NCBI GenBank assembly: GCA_002402325.1
Contig: DHFQ01000035.1
Coordinates: forward strand, 1-5,327
Origin: Candidatus Aminicenantes bacterium UBA4820
GTDB lineage: Bacteria > Acidobacteriota > UBA4820
Length of the DNA stretch: 5,327 bases
Direction: 5' to 3'
Part shown: piece by piece, positions 1 to 5,327 of the stretch
Layout: every line of letters starts with the position of its first letter
Numbering within the stretch: position 1 is the stretch's first letter
Made by a program: the position numbers and the translations under genes
Notes under the pieces: model-generated
Seen by the model: the letters and a program-made list of their open reading frames with translations, nothing else
Told to the model about the DNA's origin: nothing
Database searches by the model: none

Positions 1-135
1 TCGACTTAAGAGGAAACAACAATCACCTTGAAAGTGAGTTGCTGTCTTTAATCTAATCTCTGATTGATATTATCTTGTGGATTATGCAAATATCCTTGAG
101 TATCTTTTATTTTCTTGAAAAACTAACAACCGCAA
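1..135. other. Non-coding tail downstream of the operon
   Basis: After the PPIase stop codon at 136-138 no ATG-started reading frame continues on the minus strand, and nothing convincing starts on the plus strand. The sequence is AT-rich with no repeat, tRNA or clear promoter. A following gene may begin just beyond the window. Confidence 0.5.
17..41 (-). terminator. Weak imperfect hairpin, possible end-of-operon terminator
   Basis: Two 4-bp stems (17-20 with 38-41, and 23-26 with 34-37) stack around a 2-nt bulge and a 7-nt loop. On the minus strand they are followed by the pyrimidine-rich TTTCCTCTT. The position about 95 nt after the last stop codon fits a terminator, but the stem is short and not G+C-rich, so this may be chance. 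Confidence 0.22.
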
Positions 136-1668
136 TCAATAGATTTTTATTTTGGACTGTTTGAGCAAATCGTTCACCTTCTTTTCAAATAAAGATTCGC
201 CTTTTTCTTCAACATAACTTTTTTTCAACTCATTCTTTACATCGCTGAAATCTTTATACCCTTCATACTGTTTCTCAGAAACTTTAACAATTATGAGCCC
301 TTCATTACTTTTTATAGGTCCAATAATTTGTCCCTCGTTTGCATTTTCAATATCTTTCATTGTATTTTCATCAAAAACATTTTTTAACAATTCAAAAGGG
401 ACAAATCCAACATCCCACCTCCCTGTTGAATCTTTGTCAGCCCACTTTTCGTAAATTTTACTGAAATTTGTTCCATTTTTTGCGATATTTAACACTTCCG
501 TAGCTTTTGCAAAATCATCAACAACAACTTGTTCAATATTGACCTTTGAGAGTTTTTTAAATTTTTCTCTATTTTCTTGATAACACTTTAAAAGTTCCTC
601 ATCACTAATGTTGAGGTTGTTTAAAAAGTTTTCTTTGTATATTTGTTCAAGGCGATCGGATAAGGCATCATTATAACTAAGATTAAAATCTTCTCTCTTA
701 TCAATACCTTTTATTTTTGCTTCTTTGACAATCCTTATTTCATCAGCCATTATCTCCATAAAGGAGGCTTTGGTCTTTGCTCCCATTGAGTGTCCTTCTC
801 CACTGATTTTCAGGTTATCTCTCATAAAATCCTTTAAATCCTTTAAACTGATTTTTTCTCCACAAACTTCACCTGCTATCTTATCTTCATCATTTGAAAC
901 AACTTGAGTCGTTCTGTCTAAATCAAGGACATCATCATAAATTTTAAGAGGATATTTATTTTTAAGTTCAAAAGATAGTTTTCTTGCTGCACTCTGCTCT
1001 TGTTCTCTATTTATCATTTCAAGAATCCTGTCTCTGTTTTTCTCGAATTCTTCTTCGCTTCCGTTTTTTATTTCTCCTACAAGAATGAGGTGATAGCCAT
1101 ACTCCGTTTTGACAGGTCCAATGAGTTCTCCCTTTTTGGCAGAAAAGAGAGCATCTTCAAATGGGAGGAGAGTCATTCCTCTTCTTATGAAACCCAATTT
1201 TCCCCCATTCTCTTTTGTTTGAGTGTCTATTGAAACTTCTTTTGCGACTTTTTCAAAAGGTTCCCCATTTTTTATCCTATTTTTTGCAAGTTCACACTCT
1301 TCTCTCGTTTTTGTTAATATGTGGGATGCCTCCCTTTGCTCCGTATGTTGAAAATAAATTTTCTTCGCATCTTCAAGTGAAAATCTGACAGGATCATTTT
1401 TTAAATAGAATTTTATTAAAAGTTCTTTTTTAATATCATCTTTAGATTTTTTAAACTCTTCAGAGGTATCCATCTTCTTAATCTTTGCATCTTCAACGCA
1501 CACTTCCCTTTTGATCAACTCTTTTATGTCGCTTCCTTGATGGTTTTCTATGTATATTCTAAATTCTTTTTCCGTAATTTTTCTTCCATTTACCGATGCA
1601 ACTTTTTTTTCTACACATTGAGTTAAGAAAAGAATGGCGATCAAAGCCAAAGGTATAAATTTTCTCAT
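136..1668 (-). CDS. Parvulin-type (PpiC/SurA/PrsA-like) peptidyl-prolyl isomerase, probable lipoprotein
   Basis: This 510-aa envelope foldase or chaperone probably catalyses cis-trans isomerisation of X-Pro bonds in exported proteins. Residues 1-17 are a signal peptide running into LTQC18, which looks like a lipoprotein attachment Cys, although Gln before the Cys is not a standard lipobox. Val at +2 would favour the outer membrane in organisms that use the Asp+2 retention rule. Two homologous halves are visible. Half 1 has a SurA-N-like segment (about 23-108) and a PpiC domain (about 111-200) with ASHIL (H116), LPFEDALF (about 168-175) and GPVKTEYGYHLI (H193). Half 2 repeats the plan (about 263-372 and 376-465). 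Matching landmarks are AKIKKMD at 61-67 against AKIKGID at 317-323, and IGPVK at 183 against IGPIK at 449. Half 2 has lost both conserved His (Ile378 and Ile459 in my alignment), so it is probably a substrate-binding, inactive copy. The ATG is 1 nt after the cytochrome stop with only a weak GAG ribosome site 7 nt upstream. Operon context suggests that its clients are the barrel or the cytochromes. Confidence 0.9.
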   Translation of the reverse strand: MRKFIPLALIAILFLTQCVEKKVASVNGRKITEKEFRIYIENHQGSDIKELIKREVCVEDAKIKKMDTSEEFKKSKDDIKKELLIKFYLKNDPVRFSLEDAKKIYFQHTEQREASHILTKTREECELAKNRIKNGEPFEKVAKEVSIDTQTKENGGKLGFIRRGMTLLPFEDALFSAKKGELIGPVKTEYGYHLILVGEIKNGSEEEFEKNRDRILEMINREQEQSAARKLSFELKNKYPLKIYDDVLDLDRTTQVVSNDEDKIAGEVCGEKISLKDLKDFMRDNLKISGEGHSMGAKTKASFMEIMADEIRIVKEAKIKGIDKREDFNLSYNDALSDRLEQIYKENFLNNLNISDEELLKCYQENREKFKKLSKVNIEQVVVDDFAKATEVLNIAKNGTNFSKIYEKWADKDSTGRWDVGFVPFELLKNVFDENTMKDIENANEGQIIGPIKSNEGLIIVKVSEKQYEGYKDFSDVKNELKKSYVEEKGESLFEKKVNDLLKQSKIKIY

Positions 1669-1669
1669 T

Positions 1670-2788
1670 TTAGAACTCGCTTTCTATGTGGTCATAATCA
1701 TGGCATTTTAGAGTGCAATATCCTTTGTGAAAGCCCGTTCTTCTATATTCAATCCTTCCTGTTGAGGAATAGGTTACTACGCTCTTATCAAAATCTATTA
1801 AGTATGGATTATCAATAGAACCATGTGGATTGTGGCAGGTGGCACAGGCGGTTGGTCTTCCAAAACCTCTAAAAAGATCGTCTCTTTGAAAATCCTTAAA
1901 TTTCCTTCTGGGAACTGAAAGGCTCTCAATCCTTTTTCTATCATCTTTCTTTCTTATTGAAAGGTCAAAAAATCCCGTTATGTGTTCTTTATGCAAAGGG
2001 AAAGAATCATCGCTCAATATTGAATCCTTTAAATGACAGGAATAACATAACACACCTGAGTCATCATCAGATGTTATTTCATACTCTTTTTTGTAAGGCG
2101 CTATGAGAAGGGATGGATACTTTGAAAAGTGAGGACCTTTTTCATCTTGAGAGTTGTGGCAGGAAATGCAATCAAGTGGCTTAGAATTTAAGGCGACTTT
2201 AAGACTTGGCAAATCTCTTCTTTGGGTATTGGTTTTTCCGAGTGCGTGCTTTGACTTTGATGAGGGGGAAAAGAGTAGCCCGATGTCTGATTCTCTCAAT
2301 GTCCTCGCAGAATCAATACCCGAATGACATCCAAGACAGAGTTCACCAACGAGTCTTCTTCTTTCAGATTGGATTTCTCCTCTATCATTGAAAGAAAAAG
2401 TTTTAAGAGTTTCTCCATTTGTCAAATGAGGGTTATGACAACCAGAACAATCATTTTTGAGTAGATATTGCTTACCATTTATTTTAAAAAATTTCTTGTA
2501 AATTGGCTTTTGGTTTTCCTCTCGAAATTCGATGTGGGAAGAGACATAGGTTGGGTCAACATTTAACTGTTTTGCCTCCTGCTTTTTGATGGCGTCTTTT
2601 GAGTTGTGGCAATCAAGGCATAATTCATCAAGTTTCTCTTTTTTGGTCAACATCCCCCCCAGAGCGTTATGCGGCTTATGGCAGGTTGAAACGCAATTTC
2701 TATGAACCTTTGGGACAGATTTGGGCATATCTGATAGAATACAAATTGAAAGGCTAATTAAAATAAGGGAAAGAATAATCTTTTTCAT
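1670..2788 (-). CDS. Periplasmic multiheme (probably octaheme) c-type cytochrome
   Basis: This 372-aa exported cytochrome is probably the periplasmic electron carrier of the conduit. An N-terminal signal peptide (about residues 1-19, MKKIILSLILISLSICILS) is followed by six canonical CXXCH motifs at C57-H61, C114-H118, C151-H155, C207-H211, C248-H252 and C315-H319. Two CXXXCH motifs, C32-H37 (CVSTCH) and C358-H363 (CTLKCH), flank them at the two ends. If all bind heme the protein carries eight. Eleven other His residues (29, 40, 85, 121, 181, 220, 266, 269, 322, 354, 367) are enough for bis-His ligation. Three motifs continue as CHxPH (37-40, 118-121, 319-322). At about 46 residues per heme the packing is looser than in MtrA-type decahemes. 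A basic, heme-free stretch at about 278-311 separates hemes 6 and 7. C16 lies in the signal peptide with Ile before it, so a lipobox is unlikely. The gene overlaps the barrel gene by 4 nt and is followed after 1 nt by the PPIase gene. Octaheme periplasmic partners of porins are known in Geobacter (OmaB/OmaC), but orthology is not claimed. Confidence 0.9.
   Translation of the reverse strand: MKKIILSLILISLSICILSDMPKSVPKVHRNCVSTCHKPHNALGGMLTKKEKLDELCLDCHNSKDAIKKQEAKQLNVDPTYVSSHIEFREENQKPIYKKFFKINGKQYLLKNDCSGCHNPHLTNGETLKTFSFNDRGEIQSERRRLVGELCLGCHSGIDSARTLRESDIGLLFSPSSKSKHALGKTNTQRRDLPSLKVALNSKPLDCISCHNSQDEKGPHFSKYPSLLIAPYKKEYEITSDDDSGVLCYSCHLKDSILSDDSFPLHKEHITGFFDLSIRKKDDRKRIESLSVPRRKFKDFQRDDLFRGFGRPTACATCHNPHGSIDNPYLIDFDKSVVTYSSTGRIEYRRTGFHKGYCTLKCHDYDHIESEF
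2785..2788 (-). other. ATGA start/stop overlap, translational coupling of barrel and cytochrome
   Basis: On the minus strand the barrel ends in ...AGA AGA TGA and the cytochrome starts at the ATG inside ATGA, a 4-nt overlap. Only a weak purine-rich AGAAG precedes the ATG, so ribosomes finishing the barrel probably reinitiate on the cytochrome. Such coupling would favour near-equal synthesis, which suits a stable 1:1 complex; the stoichiometry is inferred. Confidence 0.75.
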
Positions 2789-4521
2789 CTTCTAAGTTTA
2801 TCTCCAAAAAAAATCAGGGAATCAAAACTTCTTCCAAGTTCAAAGGTAAATCTGTATGTATCAATATCATTTGGAAGATAACTCTTTTCAAAAGTTGTTC
2901 TTAAAACAATATTCCTGAATGAAAAGTTTTGAAAAATATAAAAACTCTTGTATGTATCATTATCGGTTTTGTAATGTCTGAACATTATGCCAAATGGAAT
3001 TTTCCATATCCTTGAATAGAATGATATTGAGTAGGAAGTTGACTTCGTCTCATTCTCATAATTTTGAATGTTGGTGTATTTTCCATCGGTATTTGCATAG
3101 GAAAGGTTTATTGAACTTCTTCCTATTTTGAACCTATTCTGGACATAGACATAATTTGTCCTTCTTTTCATTCCGTCGAGGTCTGTTTCATCAGTGTATT
3201 CACCCCTCAAATAAAGATCAAAATGTTTGTTTAAATGTAAATTCCCGTCACCCCTCAAATAGTCCATTTTTGATAAGTTTTCGCCATCGGTGTGGTAGTA
3301 ATCAATTGCAAAAGTATGTCCACCAACACTTTGTTGCCTTGAAGTCAATATTTCAAGGGATATTTCCATTGGAAGATAGTTTGGAGGATATTCGTTCTTC
3401 AATCTTCTTTGTAAAGAAAATTCCGTTAAATTAAATATTGTTCTTTGCAAAAATTGGGGAAGAATACCCCCTTCAGAAAATCCGATATGATATGACTTTG
3501 TGTCTCCTTCTCCATAAAATGCCTGATGATTCAAACTGACATCACCATAGACAATAAAATTCCGGCCCAGGTTTTTCATAATTCCACCCATAGCAGAATA
3601 TCCAGTGTCATTACCGTTTGCACCTTTATTGGTATCTCCGCTCTCAGAGTTGTAGGTTACAGAAAGGGAGGAATAAAAAGTAATGTTTTTAAGTGAAATT
3701 GTGGCGGTTTCTCCCAAAAAAAGATTTGAAACAGTTGGACCATCATCACTTTCGCCATATCCGGCAGAAAGAGATGTCATAAAACTTTTGTTGTTTATGG
3801 TTTTGTAAATATTAGAATTGAGATTCAAAACTTGACTATTTTCAAGATAGGTAAAGTTTGAAAAAGCGTACAAATTCCAATCTTTAAAAACCTTTCTCTC
3901 ATAATCAAAAGAAAAAGTGTTTGACCACCAATTATAAGGGCTACCTCTCAAAGTGTAACTGTCTCTGTTAAATTGAAAATTATACCTATAATCCCCTGTC
4001 AGTTGATTTCCTTTTAATTCATATTGATCCCAGTAATCAACTTCATTTTGATAACTATTTTCCCTTCTATCGAACCTTAAAAAGATATTTGGCTTTCCGG
4101 GGAGACTAAGGGAGTAATTTATTCCGTATCTTTTAGATTTGGAAGATGATTCATTGAAAAGTTCTGGAGACTCATAATGGGAATATATCAAGCCAAGATG
4201 GAATCTTCTTAAAGGGAAAAGATTTAGTGTCAAACCGTATCCCTTCAGCCCAAAATCATCAGCCTTTCTATCACCAATTTTTAGAGCGTTGTAATCTACT
4301 GATCCGTTAAATATGAGCGAACCCAGTCTGTATGAAATTGCTGGTAAGGCAAGTGAAAATCTGTAGTTGACGGTTTGTGTTTCAACATCATCCATTGCAG
4401 TAGTTCCCTCAAGATCATATTTGAATCTTAAGTCTTGATTATATATTATTGGTTCTATTCCATAGGTCAGATAAGAAACCGACAACAAAAATAAAAAGAC
4501 AAGCCACTTCGTAAGTTTCAT
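2785..4521 (-). CDS. Outer-membrane beta-barrel (porin) of a putative porin-cytochrome conduit
   Basis: This 578-aa protein is predicted to sit in the outer membrane and hold a cytochrome, insulating its hemes from the lipid. Residues 1-21 form a signal peptide (Lys-rich start, hydrophobic WLVFLFLLSV core, likely cleavage after TYG). The remaining 557 residues have no hydrophobic helix. They consist of short amphipathic stretches with alternating aromatic or hydrophobic residues (for example NYRFSLALP, HLGLIYSHY, SINLSYAN, YSISFYSRIW, YRFTFELGRSF), separated by polar Asn/Asp/Gly/Ser/Lys turns. This is the pattern of a large barrel of roughly two dozen strands. There is no cysteine, so it has neither a heme motif nor the N-terminal CXXC known in MtrB/PioB proteins. 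The C-terminus (FFGDKLRR) does not end in the usual terminal Phe/Trp; the last clear strand is around FELGRSFDSLIFF. Its stop codon overlaps the start of the octaheme cytochrome gene, and a barrel coupled to a periplasmic multiheme cytochrome is the main reason for the conduit call. I cannot assign it to a named porin family. An unrelated large porin or channel is the alternative. Confidence 0.82.
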   Translation of the reverse strand: MKLTKWLVFLFLLSVSYLTYGIEPIIYNQDLRFKYDLEGTTAMDDVETQTVNYRFSLALPAISYRLGSLIFNGSVDYNALKIGDRKADDFGLKGYGLTLNLFPLRRFHLGLIYSHYESPELFNESSSKSKRYGINYSLSLPGKPNIFLRFDRRENSYQNEVDYWDQYELKGNQLTGDYRYNFQFNRDSYTLRGSPYNWWSNTFSFDYERKVFKDWNLYAFSNFTYLENSQVLNLNSNIYKTINNKSFMTSLSAGYGESDDGPTVSNLFLGETATISLKNITFYSSLSVTYNSESGDTNKGANGNDTGYSAMGGIMKNLGRNFIVYGDVSLNHQAFYGEGDTKSYHIGFSEGGILPQFLQRTIFNLTEFSLQRRLKNEYPPNYLPMEISLEILTSRQQSVGGHTFAIDYYHTDGENLSKMDYLRGDGNLHLNKHFDLYLRGEYTDETDLDGMKRRTNYVYVQNRFKIGRSSINLSYANTDGKYTNIQNYENETKSTSYSISFYSRIWKIPFGIMFRHYKTDNDTYKSFYIFQNFSFRNIVLRTTFEKSYLPNDIDTYRFTFELGRSFDSLIFFGDKLRR

Positions 4522-4525
4522 AAAG

Positions 4526-4529
4526 TCCT
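4526..4529 (-). promoter_or_regulatory. Ribosome binding site (AGGA) of the beta-barrel gene
   Basis: On the minus strand AGGA lies 4 nt before the ATG at 4521, which supports this start and places it just ahead of the hydrophobic signal peptide. The spacing is slightly short. The site lies directly downstream of the intercistronic hairpin, so translation of the barrel could be affected by that structure. Confidence 0.55.
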
Positions 4530-4538
4530 ATTATACAA

Positions 4539-4566
4539 GAAAGAGGGGGAGTTTTCCCCCTCTTTC
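4539..4566 (-). terminator. Strong intercistronic hairpin, possible leaky terminator or attenuator
   Basis: The 67-nt gap between the tetraheme gene and the barrel gene holds a perfect inverted repeat. Arms at 4539-4550 and 4555-4566 form 12 bp, including a run of five G-C pairs, closed by a 4-nt loop. On the minus strand the hairpin begins 22 nt after the cytochrome stop codon and is followed by the moderately U-rich TTGTATAAT rather than a clean U-tract. It ends about 9 nt before the Shine-Dalgarno of the barrel gene. The likely roles are partial termination or 3'-end stabilisation of the cytochrome mRNA, so that the secreted cytochrome is made in excess over the conduit proteins. The plus-strand side has no T-tract after the stem, so the hairpin is assigned to the minus strand. 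Confidence 0.6.
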
Positions 4567-4588
4567 AAAATGAGAGTTAAAAGGTAAC

Positions 4589-5327
4589 TTACTTATTGTG
4601 GCATTGCAAACACATAGCGGAACCTTGCATTGTTGCCCTTAAGAATGGAGAATTTTGTCCTGTTGTACCATAGTTGTGCGGGTCGTGACAGGATGCACAC
4701 TCAACTTTGTTACCTGTAACATTTCCGCCGGCTCCAAAAAGTTTTACTCCAACCAACCCAGATGGAGGATTGAGCCCTAAATCAAGATTGTCCTGATAGG
4801 TGATTGAAATCGGATGATCATTGGTAAGATCCGTTCCAACATGACCCCACGCACTACTCGTCATAAGCCCGGTTGTTAAATCAATATGCCCTGCTGTGCC
4901 TCCACCTGCACCGGGAAGATAAACAGGCGTATTTGCCCAATAAGGTTTAGTTCTTATTGCACCCATTGCAACCGTTCCGTCGTGACACGAAAGACAGGCA
5001 AGTGATGCTCCGCCTGGTGTTGCATCAACGGTTCCCTGAAGATCTGAAAGGGGATTGTTTGTTGAGTTGTACATAGTGAAAGTTGCCACTGTTGTCGTAT
5101 GATTCCACAGGGGAATCAATTGCTTGTCAATTCCTTCACCTGCAGTTTCCTGTGTGAGAGAACCAATTGCATGGTGGGGAGTGTGACAGAAGATGCAGAG
5201 TTGGTCTAAAGTCCCCTGTGGCTGAGCGCCTGCCGAGTTTGTTACTTTTACTGAATATCCAGTTGAGTAACTAAGGTCATGGAAAGTATTTTTTACGCCT
5301 GTTGCTGGCATTTGCGCAAGAATCATC
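4589..5327 (-). CDS. Tetraheme c-type cytochrome, secreted, 5'-truncated by the window edge
   Basis: This is the first gene of the visible operon and probably encodes an exported electron-transfer protein. Four CXXCH heme c motifs are visible in the 245 readable residues: C44-H48, C111-H115, C210-H214 and C239-H243, the last only two residues from the C-terminus. Two are followed by Pro-His (CHTPH at 47-51 and CHDPH at 213-217). Eight further His residues (16, 51, 52, 76, 147, 162, 171, 217) could supply the four distal axial ligands. An in-frame ATG sits at the very edge, but the first residues (MILAQMPA) look like the end of a signal peptide, with cleavage near LAQ. The real start therefore probably lies outside the window. 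The mature protein is rich in Gly, Thr, Ala and Asn and poor in Lys, typical of a cell-surface or extracellular protein, and the gene is richer in G+C than those downstream. The layout (N-terminal NTFHDLS, CIFCHTPH, PLWNH, CLSCHDGTVA, C-terminal CLQCH) is common in multiheme cytochromes of metal reducers. Terminal reductase, soluble shuttle or filament subunit all remain possible. Confidence 0.9.
   Translation of the reverse strand, partial: MILAQMPATGVKNTFHDLSYSTGYSVKVTNSAGAQPQGTLDQLCIFCHTPHHAIGSLTQETAGEGIDKQLIPLWNHTTTVATFTMYNSTNNPLSDLQGTVDATPGGASLACLSCHDGTVAMGAIRTKPYWANTPVYLPGAGGGTAGHIDLTTGLMTSSAWGHVGTDLTNDHPISITYQDNLDLGLNPPSGLVGVKLFGAGGNVTGNKVECASCHDPHNYGTTGQNSPFLRATMQGSAMCLQCHNK

Noticed and set aside
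725..907. Plus-strand open frame of 60 codons
   Set aside because: It lies wholly antisense to the PPIase gene, which has clear domain motifs, and its translation has no recognisable domain.
1000..1233. Plus-strand open frame of 77 codons
   Set aside because: It is antisense to the first PpiC domain and its translation has no recognisable features.
2206..2391. Plus-strand open frame of 61 codons
   Set aside because: It lies inside the octaheme cytochrome gene, opposite confirmed heme motifs.
2740..2750. Cys16 in the octaheme cytochrome signal peptide as a lipoprotein attachment site
   Set aside because: The preceding residues are Leu-Ser-Ile, with Ile at -1, which signal peptidase II does not normally accept, and hydrophobic residues continue after the Cys.
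3156..3434. Plus-strand open frame of 92 codons
   Set aside because: It is antisense to the beta-barrel gene, and the barrel strand pattern runs unbroken across it.
4530..4535. Perfect TATAAT on the minus strand just upstream of the barrel gene, a possible -10 promoter element
   Set aside because: No -35-like hexamer lies at 16-18 bp (that region is the G/C-rich hairpin arm and loop), and transcription would start almost at the ATG, cutting off the ribosome site. Chance in AT-rich DNA is more likely.
5324..5326. ATG at the window edge taken as the true start of the tetraheme cytochrome
   Set aside because: Starting here leaves only a stub (MILAQ) in place of the signal peptide that a c-type cytochrome needs for export, so the start is probably upstream of the window.

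Overview
This is one strand-biased operon from a Gram-negative (diderm) bacterium. All four genes lie on the minus strand, so the transcriptional order runs from the right edge to the left: (1) a tetraheme c-type cytochrome, 5' end cut by the window edge (4589-5327); (2) a signal-peptide-bearing, cysteine-free outer-membrane beta-barrel of 578 aa (2785-4521); (3) a periplasmic multiheme cytochrome with six CXXCH and two CXXXCH heme motifs, so up to eight hemes (1670-2788); and (4) a 510-aa envelope peptidyl-prolyl isomerase of the parvulin/PpiC type, probably a lipoprotein (136-1668). The three downstream genes are packed tightly: genes 2 and 3 share an ATGA overlap and genes 3 and 4 are 1 nt apart. 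Genes 1 and 2 are separated by 67 nt that contain a perfect 12-bp hairpin.

The gene set matches the logic of a porin-cytochrome extracellular electron transfer conduit, as in Mtr of Shewanella or Pcc/Ext of Geobacter. A multiheme cytochrome on the periplasmic side is held in an outer-membrane barrel and passes electrons to a cytochrome on the outside. The parvulin-like protein is best read as a folding factor for the barrel or the secreted cytochrome. The outer cytochrome here is a small tetraheme protein rather than the usual deca- or dodecaheme lipoprotein. That makes a polymerising 'nanowire' cytochrome (tetraheme filament proteins such as OmcE and the archaeal ECNs) a reasonable but unproven hypothesis.

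The organism cannot be named from this window. The barrel and PPIase genes are AT-rich (about 32% G+C in hand-counted 60-nt samples) and the PPIase is rich in Lys, Glu and Ile. The tetraheme gene is clearly richer in G+C (about 47-48% in samples). Signal peptides, an outer-membrane barrel and abundant c-type cytochromes point to an anaerobic metal-reducing or syntrophic type of Gram-negative bacterium. That lifestyle is inferred.

The left 135 nt, downstream of the last gene, hold no recognisable gene, only a weak imperfect hairpin. No tRNA, rRNA, CRISPR array, insertion sequence or plus-strand gene was seen.
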